Assembly: GCA_038103905.1 (NCBI GenBank)
Contig: JAYNZW010000002.1
Coordinates: 59,574 to 123,573, forward strand
Origin: CABYIR01 sp038103905
GTDB taxonomy: Bacteria > Pseudomonadota > Alphaproteobacteria > Pelagibacterales > AG-422-B15
Direction of reading: 5' to 3'
Length of the DNA: 64,000 bases
The translations under genes and the position numbers were made by a program. Every line of letters begins with the position of its first letter. The first letter of the stretch is position 1. Shown in pieces: positions 34,587 through 42,946 of the stretch. Under the pieces are notes generated by a model, which worked only from the letters and a program-made list of their open reading frames with translations, had not been told where the DNA came from and made no database searches.

Positions 34587-36296
34587 CTACATCGTCCAGA
34601 ACCAGTCTGGTCCTGGTAAATGAATAACGTGATTTTCTAATCCAATTTCCTTATCAACTAAATAATTTAACTTATTATTCATCTTTATAATTAAATTATC
34701 ATTAGATCGATCATTTGCTAGATCTTGCATTTCATAAGGATCATTCTCAAGATCAAACAATTGAATAAATTCATTCTTTTCAAATAACTCATCTAAACTT
34801 TTAGGATTATGATTTGAACGTGGAGAGAAACTTCTTACAAATTTATATCTCTGATCTATAACGGCTTTATAATTATATGGTAGAGAGAAATCTGGTAAAA
34901 AGGATCCCTCGGTGACGAAGGCTTTAATTTTCTCATAATAAGTTTCGGCTAAGCCAATTTGTCTTATCTTCTCATTAATATCAAATACTGATGGAATTAT
35001 TTGAACTCCTTGAATAAGGTGCCCTTCATCATCCCTCTTATTATATCCATCTACATTTTCGACAAGCGACGCAAAGCTATTTCCTTTAAGCTCAGGATAA
35101 TCATTTGCAATTTGATTGGCACTTAATCCGGCAAATTCTAATATTGTTGGAACAAAATCAATATTTGAAATTATTGATTCACACTTATTATTTTTTCCAA
35201 GCTCAGGGTGATAAACTAATGTAGGGACTCTCACTGACTCTTCCCAGAAAGCTATTTTACCTCTCGTTCCATGTTGACCTAAAAGCTCTCCATGATCTGA
35301 AATCATAAATATAATAGTATTATCTAATTGTTCTGTTGCCTTCAGAGACTCAATAACTGTATTGATATGTCTGTCTACATCTCTAAGGCAATTATAATAA
35401 TAATTTATGAATCTTTTCCAATAATCTGGTCGATTGAATGGTATCTCTCCATAAACAATATTCATTATTTCTGATGGATCCCAGGCGCTGACTTCATCAG
35501 GCATATGACCAAAATTTTTAGGAAATACCACTTTATGCTCAACATTATATAACGGGTCTGAAGGTTGAAATTTTTGGTGATCCCCAATAAAACCTGATCC
35601 TTTTATTGATTCATCTGCTCTGAAAAACATTATATCATGCGGGTTCACAAAATTTACAAAAGTAGCCCATGGAGTAGAGGAGTTTTTGTTTTCATAAATA
35701 AAGTTCGCGGCATTTTTAGCAGTTGGGCCGTCATGTATGAAACCACCCTGACCTAAATCCTTTTCTCCTTCTTGATTTGAAACTGTAAACCCATGCTTAT
35801 TAAACATTTTTTTCATACCATCGAAACCGAGAGAGTTGGGGTCAACCTGACTTTCTGTAATGTTGGTCAAATGCCATTTACCAAAATAACTTGTTAAATA
35901 GTTATTTTCTCTTAAGAGATGACCAATGGTATTTACTCCGCCATATAAACCCGGTACCCAAGGTGCAACTGTATTATCCCAAACTCCAGTAAACTGAACA
36001 TGTTGACCAGTATAAATAGAGCTTCGGGATGGTGAACAAAGAGGTGTAGATGTGTATGAGCGATTAAAATATGTTGAAATACTCTCTAGGTATCGTCTGG
36101 CTGGCAATTCTACATGTGATGGAATATAAGGCCATGCACGCTCCTGATCGTTCAATATAAACAATATATTTGGCTTCTTATTATGAGAAATATTTGCAGG
36201 CGCCTTCTGGGTAAGAAGAATTGTACCCATTCCAGTTAGAGCGGCAGCAGCTACAGTTTTTTTTAAAAATGATCTTCGCGAGAGTTTTTTACTCAT
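34587..36296 (-). CDS. Tat-exported type I sulfatase
   Basis: A 569-residue arylsulfatase-superfamily enzyme. It starts with a twin-arginine signal (S-R-R-S-F-L-K-K followed by an alanine-rich hydrophobic stretch), so it is folded in the cytoplasm and exported. The formylglycine motif C87-S-P-S-R is present and complete for FGE-type maturation, followed by S-S-I-Y-T-G. Metal motifs I-L-N-D and S-D-H-G-E-L-L-G-Q-H-G are intact, with D-Q rather than D-D at the first site. The substrate is not known; the operon suggests a sulfate ester of an aromatic or other small organic molecule. It overlaps the upstream small membrane gene by four bases. Confidence 0.92.
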   Translation of the reverse strand: MSKKLSRRSFLKKTVAAAALTGMGTILLTQKAPANISHNKKPNILFILNDQERAWPYIPSHVELPARRYLESISTYFNRSYTSTPLCSPSRSSIYTGQHVQFTGVWDNTVAPWVPGLYGGVNTIGHLLRENNYLTSYFGKWHLTNITESQVDPNSLGFDGMKKMFNKHGFTVSNQEGEKDLGQGGFIHDGPTAKNAANFIYENKNSSTPWATFVNFVNPHDIMFFRADESIKGSGFIGDHQKFQPSDPLYNVEHKVVFPKNFGHMPDEVSAWDPSEIMNIVYGEIPFNRPDYWKRFINYYYNCLRDVDRHINTVIESLKATEQLDNTIIFMISDHGELLGQHGTRGKIAFWEESVRVPTLVYHPELGKNNKCESIISNIDFVPTILEFAGLSANQIANDYPELKGNSFASLVENVDGYNKRDDEGHLIQGVQIIPSVFDINEKIRQIGLAETYYEKIKAFVTEGSFLPDFSLPYNYKAVIDQRYKFVRSFSPRSNHNPKSLDELFEKNEFIQLFDLENDPYEMQDLANDRSNDNLIIKMNNKLNYLVDKEIGLENHVIHLPGPDWFWTM

Positions 36297-36808
36297 GACT
36301 CTAAAAATAGAAATGTGCTAACAATTATTATTAATGTTGGCGCTATCATGTTATGAGCATTCTCATCAAAACGATATGTTTTTGTCTCTCCCTTGATTTT
36401 GAATGGCAAATGTTTTTGCTTCCCAGGTTTAATGCTTAATCTTTCTCCAAAAGTGTACAAAAATGGCTTTCGACCTCCTCTATCAGATAAAGTTCCCCCA
36501 TAAACTGGCATGAATAATGCTGAAAAAATGAAAGTACCTAAAAAAGTGAAATACCAAAATAACCAGAAATATAATTGATATGGATAATAAAAGTCAGGAA
36601 TATTAATCCAAAGAATAATAAGATTCATGATTGCAATTGGATAATAACTTAAAACTTGCCAAACAACATGAAATCTTGCATGACCCGGCCAGTCAGGGTG
36701 TGTTGCATGCGTTTTATTAAAATCAGCAAATGACATCCCAACAACCAATAAAATTGAAATCAAAGAATAAATGACTCTAAGTAAAAGATTATCGTTGTAT
36801 AGTTCCAC
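36293..36808 (-). CDS. Small membrane protein, DUF6640-like
   Basis: 171 residues with about four hydrophobic helices (residues 8-26, 50-68, 76-98 and 153-169). The segment H-P-D-W-P-G-H-A-R-F-H-V-V-W-Q carries three histidines next to the membrane and recalls an uncharacterised family (DUF6640, from memory). The function is unknown; the histidines could bind a metal or heme. It sits between the SDR gene (five-base gap) and the sulfatase (four-base overlap), so it is a firm member of the operon. Confidence 0.72.
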   Translation of the reverse strand: MELYNDNLLLRVIYSLISILLVVGMSFADFNKTHATHPDWPGHARFHVVWQVLSYYPIAIMNLIILWINIPDFYYPYQLYFWLFWYFTFLGTFIFSALFMPVYGGTLSDRGGRKPFLYTFGERLSIKPGKQKHLPFKIKGETKTYRFDENAHNMIAPTLIIIVSTFLFLES

Positions 36809-36813
36809 AATGC

Positions 36814-37623
36814 TTAATTTTCATTTTCATTATAATTTCGAGCAATCCTTGCGGCTAGTCCAGGGGCGAATCGAGCTAAATAAAGTGCAAATCTTGAAAA
36901 GCTTAATAAAGGTATAACATAATACTCTCTTTTATTTTTAGCTATTGCATTAATAATCATATCTGCAGCCGTTTTTGCTTTCATTCCTTTTGTGTCATGG
37001 CCTCGGTCATTGGCTCCGTATTCAGATCCGTCTCCGGTCAAAGCTTTAATTCCTACTTCTGTTTCCACATAACCAGGCGCAACAGTATTAACTTTAATGT
37101 TATGCTCGTAAACTTCTGCCCTCAAAGCATCCATGAAACCTTGTAGTGCATGTTTTGCAGCTGCATAGACTGATCTCTTTTTAATAGCAAACTTACCAAG
37201 CAAACTTGAAACAGATACAACCTGTCCACTTTTTCTAGATATCATCGATGGTAATACACTCTTGGTAAGCTTAACAATAGAATAGAAATCGAGTGTCATC
37301 ACATCTTGATAAACTTTGAAATCTGTCTCTTCTACTCCAGACCATGCTGATACACCGGCGTTATTAATCAAAATATCGATTTCACCAACTTCTTTTTGCA
37401 CTCTTGATGAAAAATCATCAATTTCATCAATTCTTGAAAGATCAAAAGGGTAAATTTGAACATTAGCATTTCCACATTTTAGCTTTGTATCTTCAAGCTG
37501 TTCTTTTCTTCTTGCTGTTAGAATCAAGGTACAATCATACTTTGATAATTGAATAGCTAACTCACGTCCAATGCCAGATGACGCACCAGTGACCCAAATA
37601 ATTTTTTTATCAAAATAGTTCAT
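36814..37623 (-). CDS. Short-chain dehydrogenase/reductase
   Basis: A classical SDR of 269 residues. T-G-A-S-S-G-I-G binds the dinucleotide, N-N-A-G follows, and the catalytic S-S and Y-x-x-x-K (Y-A-A-A-K) are present. The C-terminal extension ends in a hydrophobic/basic segment (F-A-L-Y-L-A-R-F-A-P-G-L-A-A-R), suggesting membrane association. It is the first gene of the minus-strand operon with the sulfatase and is divergent from the TetR gene; an inverted repeat lies between them. The substrate is unknown, probably an alcohol/ketone of the same pathway. Confidence 0.9.
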   Translation of the reverse strand: MNYFDKKIIWVTGASSGIGRELAIQLSKYDCTLILTARRKEQLEDTKLKCGNANVQIYPFDLSRIDEIDDFSSRVQKEVGEIDILINNAGVSAWSGVEETDFKVYQDVMTLDFYSIVKLTKSVLPSMISRKSGQVVSVSSLLGKFAIKKRSVYAAAKHALQGFMDALRAEVYEHNIKVNTVAPGYVETEVGIKALTGDGSEYGANDRGHDTKGMKAKTAADMIINAIAKNKREYYVIPLLSFSRFALYLARFAPGLAARIARNYNENEN

Positions 37624-37633
37624 AATTTTTAAT

Positions 37634-37647
37634 TGAGAGTACTCTCA
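37634..37647. promoter_or_regulatory. Inverted repeat, predicted TetR operator 1
   Basis: A perfect 14-base palindrome, TGAGAGTACTCTCA, in the short region between the divergent SDR and TetR genes. The same half-sites with the same four-base spacing and nearly the same flanks (ATTGAGA...TCTCATT) recur at 42073-42086. Position 11 bases before the SDR start codon and about 25 before the TetR ATG fits autoregulation and control of both operons. Confidence 0.7.
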
Positions 37648-37671
37648 TTTTTGTTTATAGTACAGAAAATT

Positions 37672-38256
37672 ATGAATGATTATTTCCAATCTAAAGCATC
37701 TTTGCAATCAAAAAAGGATCGAACTCGGGCTGCTATAATTGATAGCGCAATCAATATTATTGCAAAAAAAGGTTTTCAGAAATCATCAATTCAAGAAATG
37801 GCAAAGAATGCTGGTATTGCAAATGGTACTTTTTATAATCACTACAAAGATAGAAAAAGTATTTTTGAGGATGTTGCTAATTTAATCGCCGTTGAATTAG
37901 TAAAAGTTATTGAAGAAGATGAAGTAAAAACAAAAAAACCTGTACAAAAACTTATTAATTCAACTAAGCAGTTTATTCAACGATCAGTACAGGTTCCAGA
38001 ATGGGGAACAATTTTCTTAGAAGCTGCTGATTTTTCAGTAAAACTCGAGAAGGATATTAGCAGATATCTTATTAAGGATATCAAAAGTGGGATTAAGGAA
38101 AAATCTTTTTTAGTCAAGTTTGATAATTTTTTAGTAAAACAAATCATGATTTTAGTACTTCACTCTATAAGTCATCAATTGGAAAATGGTATTGATAAAA
38201 AAATTACTGATAAAACGATCAATACAATCTTAAGAATATTAAATTATAAACAATAA
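37672..38256 (+). CDS. TetR/AcrR-family transcriptional regulator
   Basis: A 194-residue repressor-type protein. The N-terminal helix-turn-helix is typical: R-A-A-I-I-D-S-A-I-N-I-I-A-K-K-G-F, then I-Q-E-M-A-K-N-A-G-I-A-N-G-T-F-Y-N-H-Y-K-D-R. The ATG at 37672 is chosen over one at 37633 because the latter would put the operator palindrome inside the coding region and add a hydrophobic stretch with no match to the family. The C-terminal ligand domain gives no clue to the inducer. It is divergent from the SDR-sulfatase operon and lies 11 bases upstream of the FAH gene, so it probably controls both. Confidence 0.92.
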   Translation: MNDYFQSKASLQSKKDRTRAAIIDSAINIIAKKGFQKSSIQEMAKNAGIANGTFYNHYKDRKSIFEDVANLIAVELVKVIEEDEVKTKKPVQKLINSTKQFIQRSVQVPEWGTIFLEAADFSVKLEKDISRYLIKDIKSGIKEKSFLVKFDNFLVKQIMILVLHSISHQLENGIDKKITDKTINTILRILNYKQ

Positions 38257-38260
38257 AGGA
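38255..38260 (+). promoter_or_regulatory. Shine-Dalgarno site of the FAH-family gene
   Basis: AAAGGA seven bases before the ATG at 38268, one of the clearer ribosome binding sites in the window; it supports the chosen start and good translation of the hydrolase relative to the regulator upstream. Confidence 0.55.
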
Positions 38261-38267
38261 TAGTATT

Positions 38268-39161
38268 ATGAAATTAGTAACATTTTTACACCAAGATAAT
38301 CAAAAAATAGGCGCTGTAATTGGAGAAGAAGTCATAGATTTTTCAACCTCAAATCTTCCGAAGAATATGATTGATTTTATTGAACTCGGAAATGAGGGAT
38401 TAGATAAAGCAACTACATTAATTGAAAAAGGAGAAAATAAAATCTCGATTAATGATGTAAATTTAATGGCTCCAGTTCCTAAACCAAATAAAATTCTAGC
38501 TGTAGGACTAAATTATAAAGAACACCGTGACGAGGTAAAAGAAACTGCCGCTAAAACTATTGGGCAAGCTCAAGAAAAATATCCAAACATTTTCAACAAA
38601 CAGAATACATCTGTTATTGGTCCAAATGATGAAATACATAGACCTAGGGCATCAGAATTTCTTGATTATGAAGGTGAATTAGGTTTTATAATTGGAAAAA
38701 AATGTCGTCACGTCCCTTATGATAAGGCAAAAGAAGTGATCTATGGATTCACAGTTGTTAATGACGTAACAATAAGAGATTGGCAAATGAGAGGGCCTCC
38801 GATGACTATGACAATGGGTAAATCATGGGACACGCATTGTCCATTTGGCCCTTATCTTGTCACAAGTGATGAGGTTGGAGATCCACATAATTTGAAACTT
38901 CAAACTCATGTCAATGGAGAACTTAGACAATCAGCTAGTACAAATGATTTGATTTTTGACTGTTTTACACTTGTAGAATACTTATCTACTGCATTTACAT
39001 TAGAACCAGGAGATCTCATTCCTACAGGAACACCTGCAGGTTCTGCTGTGATGACAAGAAATTGGCTTAAACCAGGAGATGAAATTCGAATTGAAATAGA
39101 AAAGTTAGGGATCATTAACAATAAAGTCATTGATGAGCCTGATAATACGATAGTTTTCTAA
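38268..39161 (+). CDS. Fumarylacetoacetate hydrolase (FAH) family protein
   Basis: A 297-residue FAH-fold enzyme. The N-terminal K-L-V-T-F-L and the central I-L-A-V-G-L-N-Y-K-E-H start the fold. The metal-binding region is D-Y-E-G-E-L-G-F-I-I-G-K, then V-V-N-D-V-T-I-R-D-W-Q. K-S-W-D-T-H-C-P-F-G-P and P-G-D-L-I-P-T-G-T-P-A-G are typical of hydrolases and isomerases acting on ring-cleavage products. It could hydrolyse an acylpyruvate or isomerise/decarboxylate a muconate-type dienoate. It is followed six bases later by the flavin hydroxylase, consistent with an aromatic-degradation step (inference). Confidence 0.9.
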   Translation: MKLVTFLHQDNQKIGAVIGEEVIDFSTSNLPKNMIDFIELGNEGLDKATTLIEKGENKISINDVNLMAPVPKPNKILAVGLNYKEHRDEVKETAAKTIGQAQEKYPNIFNKQNTSVIGPNDEIHRPRASEFLDYEGELGFIIGKKCRHVPYDKAKEVIYGFTVVNDVTIRDWQMRGPPMTMTMGKSWDTHCPFGPYLVTSDEVGDPHNLKLQTHVNGELRQSASTNDLIFDCFTLVEYLSTAFTLEPGDLIPTGTPAGSAVMTRNWLKPGDEIRIEIEKLGIINNKVIDEPDNTIVF

Positions 39162-39167
39162 AAACCC

Positions 39168-40772
39168 ATGCAACCTGATTATGATGTAATTGTTGTTGGT
39201 TATGGTCCTGTGGGTGAAACTTGTGCTAATTTACTTGGATATTACGGAATAAAATCATTAATCATTGAAAAAGATAATGAAACCTTTCCTCTTCCAAGAG
39301 CTATAACCTGGGACTTAGAGTGTAAAAGAGCTGTATCTTATTGTAACCTGAAAACGAAAATTAAAACCAGAAAGATACGAGGTGTTGATAATCTTGATAC
39401 TAAAAAAAACTCTATTCTTAAAGTTAAGACAGATGATTTCAAAATTTATGACTATGAACACAAATTACTATTCATGCATCAGCCACAATATGATGAGGCT
39501 CTGCGTATAAATGCTGAAAAATACAAAACAAACAATATTAAAAAAGGTTTTGAATTAATTGAATTACAAGAAATAGACGGCATCATACATTGCAGTATCA
39601 AAAATACGATAAGTAAACAAAAAGAAAAAGTTACATGCAAATATCTTTTAGGATGTGATGGCGCAAATAGTAAAACAAGAAAACTTTTGAATGTTTCTCT
39701 CAATAGTTTGGATGCAGATGAGACTTGGATGGTTGTTGATGGATATACTGATAAATCATTTAAATGCTTTAAAGAGGTTGATGCTATTCAATATTGTAAC
39801 CCATCTAGACCAATTACAATTATTCAGGGCGTAGAAAATATATTCAGATTCGAAATAGGTCTTATGCCAGGTGACAAAGTCGAAGAGATACAAAAAGAAG
39901 AAGTATTTTCAAGTTATTTAAAAGAATGGATCGGTAATAGCAGAGTTGAATTTATGAGAACAGCCGTCTATTCCTTTCATGCGGCGTCTGCAGAAAAATG
40001 GCAAGTTGGAAATGCTTTTCTTCTTGGAGATGCTGCTCATCAGATGCCGCCTTTCATGGGTCAGGGAATGAACTCAGGGTGTCGGGATGCTGAAAATCTA
40101 TTATGGAAAATTAATGGTGTTTTGAAGGGTCTTTACAAGGAGGAAATTTTAGGAACCTATGAAAGTGAGAGAAAACCTCATGTAGATAAAATTACTAGAG
40201 CAGCTATTACCATGGGAAATATTATTAACGCAAAAAATCATTTCACGGCATTTTTAAGAAATACATTTTTAAAGTTACAAAACCTCTTTAGATCATCAGG
40301 TAAAATGTTTCCTGCTATGATTGGAACAAGACTAGGAAATGGAGTTCATAAAGCAAAGAAAATTAAAAATGCTACTATTGAAAGATATTTTTTTAATATA
40401 ATTCAAGCTCGAGTTGGAACTGAAGACATTAAAACAACAGATGAATTACTTGGAAAGAACTTTGGTCTGGTTATCAATGACTTTAAGGGCAATCTTAATC
40501 TTTCAAATAATACTCTAAATAAATTAGATAAACATAATTTTAAAATTATAAATTTTACACAAAAAAAAGATGAGTCTAACTATGAAAACTATATACCATG
40601 TCAAAAAGTTAACAGAGATTTAGACACTTATTGTAAGCGATATAGTTGTGATGGAGCAATTCTTAGGCCTGATAAGTATGTATATGACTTAATTAATTAT
40701 GAAAACAGCAATAATCTTGAAGAAATTGTTATTAAAGTTCTAGAGAATTTAGAAGATAAAATAAGTTTATAG
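39168..40772 (+). CDS. FAD-dependent aromatic hydroxylase (MhpA-like)
   Basis: A class A flavin monooxygenase of 534 residues. The FAD motif reads G-Y-G-P-V-G-E-T-C-A-N-L-L, the middle D-G motif is L-G-C-D-G-A-N-S, and the G-D motif is F-L-L-G-D-A-A-H-Q-M-P-P-F-M-G-Q-G-M-N-S-G. The Q-M-P-P-F-x-G-Q-G-M form is shared with 3-(3-hydroxyphenyl)propionate hydroxylase and related phenol hydroxylases. The C-terminal 130 residues would form the thioredoxin-like tail of that group. It probably ortho-hydroxylates a phenolic substrate to a catechol for ring cleavage. It overlaps the GST-like gene tail to tail by six bases. Confidence 0.88.
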   Translation: MQPDYDVIVVGYGPVGETCANLLGYYGIKSLIIEKDNETFPLPRAITWDLECKRAVSYCNLKTKIKTRKIRGVDNLDTKKNSILKVKTDDFKIYDYEHKLLFMHQPQYDEALRINAEKYKTNNIKKGFELIELQEIDGIIHCSIKNTISKQKEKVTCKYLLGCDGANSKTRKLLNVSLNSLDADETWMVVDGYTDKSFKCFKEVDAIQYCNPSRPITIIQGVENIFRFEIGLMPGDKVEEIQKEEVFSSYLKEWIGNSRVEFMRTAVYSFHAASAEKWQVGNAFLLGDAAHQMPPFMGQGMNSGCRDAENLLWKINGVLKGLYKEEILGTYESERKPHVDKITRAAITMGNIINAKNHFTAFLRNTFLKLQNLFRSSGKMFPAMIGTRLGNGVHKAKKIKNATIERYFFNIIQARVGTEDIKTTDELLGKNFGLVINDFKGNLNLSNNTLNKLDKHNFKIINFTQKKDESNYENYIPCQKVNRDLDTYCKRYSCDGAILRPDKYVYDLINYENSNNLEEIVIKVLENLEDKISL

Positions 40773-41672
40773 AAATTGAATATATTTATAGTATTCTCTG
40801 AGAGATTTATTACTTCTTAAAGCTATTTTCAATTTATATTTTCCAACTTTAATTGAGTCTTCTTCATAATCTAAAAGCTCAGTTTTGTAACTTTCTCTTT
40901 TTTTAAGTCTTTCAAAATATCTGATTAGATTATTTCTATCTTTAATAAAGAAATTTAAGATCTGTGCTTCTTCTAAGCGGTGAAATAACACCATCCAAGT
41001 AATATCTGCTAAACTAAACTTATCTCCATCAATCCATGTTCTTTCATTCATATGTTCATTCAAAGTAGTAAAATGAATTTTTAAATTTTCAGTTGCTGAA
41101 CTTGTTATTTTTGACAAAGGAGTTCCTTTTTTAAAAACTTTATATTTTAAAATTTTAAATAAAAAAAAGTTAAAGGCTCTGAACCTTACTGGATGCCTCA
41201 CTAAATATCCAATAAATTTAAAGATTGAAATACTTTCAAGCATGGTAACAAATAGTGGAACTGTAAATATTGAAACGCAATTGCCTGCATATTGTCCATG
41301 ATTTTCATTAGGCTCTCCTACTAAAGAACCTCTTTTTACCCAATGATCCACAGTTTCACTTTGACTTAGTATTGAATTAAATTTTTCAAGAAAAGCTATT
41401 TGTTCATGTGACTCGTAAATTGGCTTACCGTGATGTAACAATACTGGAACTGTAGCTTTAGGGTTAATCTTTAAGAAATTTTTACTCAAGTTTTCACTAT
41501 CCCCAGTTTCTAAGATGTGAATATGAATCAATTTGGCCTTGAGACTAAGTTCTTTAAGACAGATTCTTACTTTTCTTGAGCAGAGTGAGAAACAATTATG
41601 AAAGAGCACCCACTCTTCACTAGTTTCTAAAACTTCATAATTTTGCAACCCAGCTAAAGAGGTTTCTTCCAT
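40767..41672 (-). CDS. Glutathione S-transferase-like protein
   Basis: A 301-residue GST-fold protein. The N-terminal thioredoxin-like domain reads L-F-H-N-C-F-S-L-C-S-R-K-V-R-I-C-L with A-T-V-P-V-L-L-H and Y-E-S-H-E-Q-I in the glutathione-binding position. The helical C-terminal domain includes S-L-A-D-I-T-W. It is longer than common GSTs (about 210) because of a middle insert near residues 120-190. GSTs in aromatic pathways can isomerise maleylpyruvate-type compounds or cleave ether links; the actual role is open. It lies six bases after the CMD-like gene on the same strand. Confidence 0.82.
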   Translation of the reverse strand: MEETSLAGLQNYEVLETSEEWVLFHNCFSLCSRKVRICLKELSLKAKLIHIHILETGDSENLSKNFLKINPKATVPVLLHHGKPIYESHEQIAFLEKFNSILSQSETVDHWVKRGSLVGEPNENHGQYAGNCVSIFTVPLFVTMLESISIFKFIGYLVRHPVRFRAFNFFLFKILKYKVFKKGTPLSKITSSATENLKIHFTTLNEHMNERTWIDGDKFSLADITWMVLFHRLEEAQILNFFIKDRNNLIRYFERLKKRESYKTELLDYEEDSIKVGKYKLKIALRSNKSLREYYKYIQFL

Positions 41673-41678
41673 GAAATA

Positions 41679-42062
41679 TTATTTTTTCTCTTTTTCAAAT
41701 TCTAAAACTATATCATTTAAAATCTGATTTGCGCTTACACCTGTAGGGAAGCCACTATAATGAGCGACATGTAAAATCATTTCTTCTAATTTTTCTTTTG
41801 AAATTCCAAGATTTAAAGCACCACGTATATGAATCTTTAATTCATTTTCTCTGTTGAGAGCAACTAGAACCGCTACGGTAATTAAGCTTCTTTCTTCAAG
41901 ACCAATAATTTCATCTCTAGACCATATTGTTCCATAGAGCGCATCCACTATATGGGCCATATAATCCCTCGAAATGGGCTTGTCTTCATTATTTAAGAGG
42001 CCCATCTTCTTCATTATTTCAAGACCTTTTTCTCTTTTTTCTTTATCGATTTTATAAACCAT
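41679..42062 (-). CDS. Carboxymuconolactone decarboxylase-family protein
   Basis: A 127-residue all-helical protein of the CMD/AhpD fold. Segments such as W-S-R-D-E-I-I-G-L-E-E-R-S-L-I-T-V-A-V-L-V-A-L and H-I-R-G-A-L-N-L-G-I-S-K-E-K-L-E-E-M-I-L-H-V-A-H-Y-S-G-F-P are diagnostic of gamma-carboxymuconolactone-decarboxylase-like proteins. There is no C-x-x-C pair, so it is not AhpD-type. It begins just beside predicted operator 2 and heads a two-gene operon with the GST-like gene. Confidence 0.88.
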   Translation of the reverse strand: MVYKIDKEKREKGLEIMKKMGLLNNEDKPISRDYMAHIVDALYGTIWSRDEIIGLEERSLITVAVLVALNRENELKIHIRGALNLGISKEKLEEMILHVAHYSGFPTGVSANQILNDIVLEFEKEKK

Positions 42063-42072
42063 AATTAATAAT

Positions 42073-42086
42073 TGAGACTATTCTCA
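42073..42086. promoter_or_regulatory. Inverted repeat, predicted TetR operator 2
   Basis: TGAGACTATTCTCA: the half-sites TGAGA and TCTCA with a four-base centre, matching operator 1 at 37634-37647, and similar flanks ATTGAGA and TCTCATT. It lies between the divergent CMD-like and DUF1330 genes. The match over 18 of the aligned bases outside the centre argues for one regulator acting at both sites. Confidence 0.65.
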
Positions 42087-42133
42087 TTATATATATACTT
42101 CAATACTCTTTAATATAAATAATTAAAAAAATC

Positions 42134-42448
42134 ATGAGTAATGAAAAAGTATACATGCTAGCCAATCTAAAAATTAACGATAGAGAAACCTACCACATTT
42201 ATGAAAAAGGTTTTTTTCCAATTCTAAAAAAGCATGGTGGTGAGTTTGTTACGTATGATGACTCTGTAGAAACTTTTGAAGGATCAACTCCTCTTGAAGG
42301 AAGGGCTGTAATCTTTTCATTTCCCTCACCTGAAAAAGCTAGAGAATGGTTCAATGATCCTGAATACCAAGAGCTTTCAAAACATAGAAGGGCTGCTGGT
42401 GAACTTAAAAATCTATCCATGATAAAAAGCCTTCCACCCAAAAAATAG
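42134..42448 (+). CDS. DUF1330-family protein
   Basis: A 104-residue dimeric alpha/beta-barrel (ferredoxin-like) protein. The pattern Y-M-L-A-N-L-K-I-N-D, H-G-G-E-F-V-T-Y-D-D, and F-P-S-P-E-K-A-R-E-W-F-N-D-P-E-Y-Q is typical of DUF1330. No enzymatic role is established for most members. It is divergent from the CMD-like gene, with operator 2 between them, so it probably belongs to the same regulon. Confidence 0.85.
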   Translation: MSNEKVYMLANLKINDRETYHIYEKGFFPILKKHGGEFVTYDDSVETFEGSTPLEGRAVIFSFPSPEKAREWFNDPEYQELSKHRRAAGELKNLSMIKSLPPKK

Positions 42449-42517
42449 ATTAATTTCAATTATTTAGATTATTTATAGTTCTTTATATTTGTTTTAAATT
42501 AATAGAAAATAATAGAT

Positions 42518-42946
42518 ATGGCAGGAAGATTGGTTAGAAAGTTAGCCGAAAGAGACTGCTACTCTCTAGGTGAAAACGATACTTTAAAAACTGCTAGCGA
42601 GGCTTTAGCAAAAAATAATTTAGGTGCAATGCCTATATTGGATTCTAATGGTAAAATTATTGGAATAATATCTGAACGAGATATTGCCAGAAAAATTCAC
42701 CAAGCAAGCTTTAGCAATGAAGAACTGGTTACTAAAATCATGACAAAAAAAATAATTTCTTGTGATCTTAATGTATCCGTTACTGAACTTATGGAAACAA
42801 TGACTGAAAAAAAAATTAGACATATGCTTATTATGAGTAATGATGAATTAAAAGGAATTGTCTCAATTGGTGATGTTGTTAACCATTTAATCGAGAACTA
42901 CAAAGAAGAAAATGAAAATCTAAGAAACTATATTAACAACTCTTAA
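42518..42946 (+). CDS. CBS-domain pair protein
   Basis: 142 residues made of two CBS domains (about 10-65 and 75-130), without any attached catalytic domain. G-A-M-P-I-L-D, I-I-G-I-I-S-E-R-D-I-A and the second repeat L-K-G-I-V-S-I-G-D-V-V are clear. Such proteins bind adenine nucleotides and regulate partners; the partner here is not known. Its 3' end overlaps the carbonic anhydrase gene by 14 bases. Confidence 0.9.
   Translation: MAGRLVRKLAERDCYSLGENDTLKTASEALAKNNLGAMPILDSNGKIIGIISERDIARKIHQASFSNEELVTKIMTKKIISCDLNVSVTELMETMTEKKIRHMLIMSNDELKGIVSIGDVVNHLIENYKEENENLRNYINNS

Noticed and set aside
34587..36296. Sulfatase as choline sulfatase, linking it to the betaine genes at 54-64 kb
   Set aside because: It has a Tat signal and lies with aromatic-type genes, 18 kb from the betaine hub; nothing in it points to choline.
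37633..37671. Upstream start for the TetR gene
   Set aside because: It would place the operator palindrome inside the coding region and add a hydrophobic stretch unlike TetR proteins.
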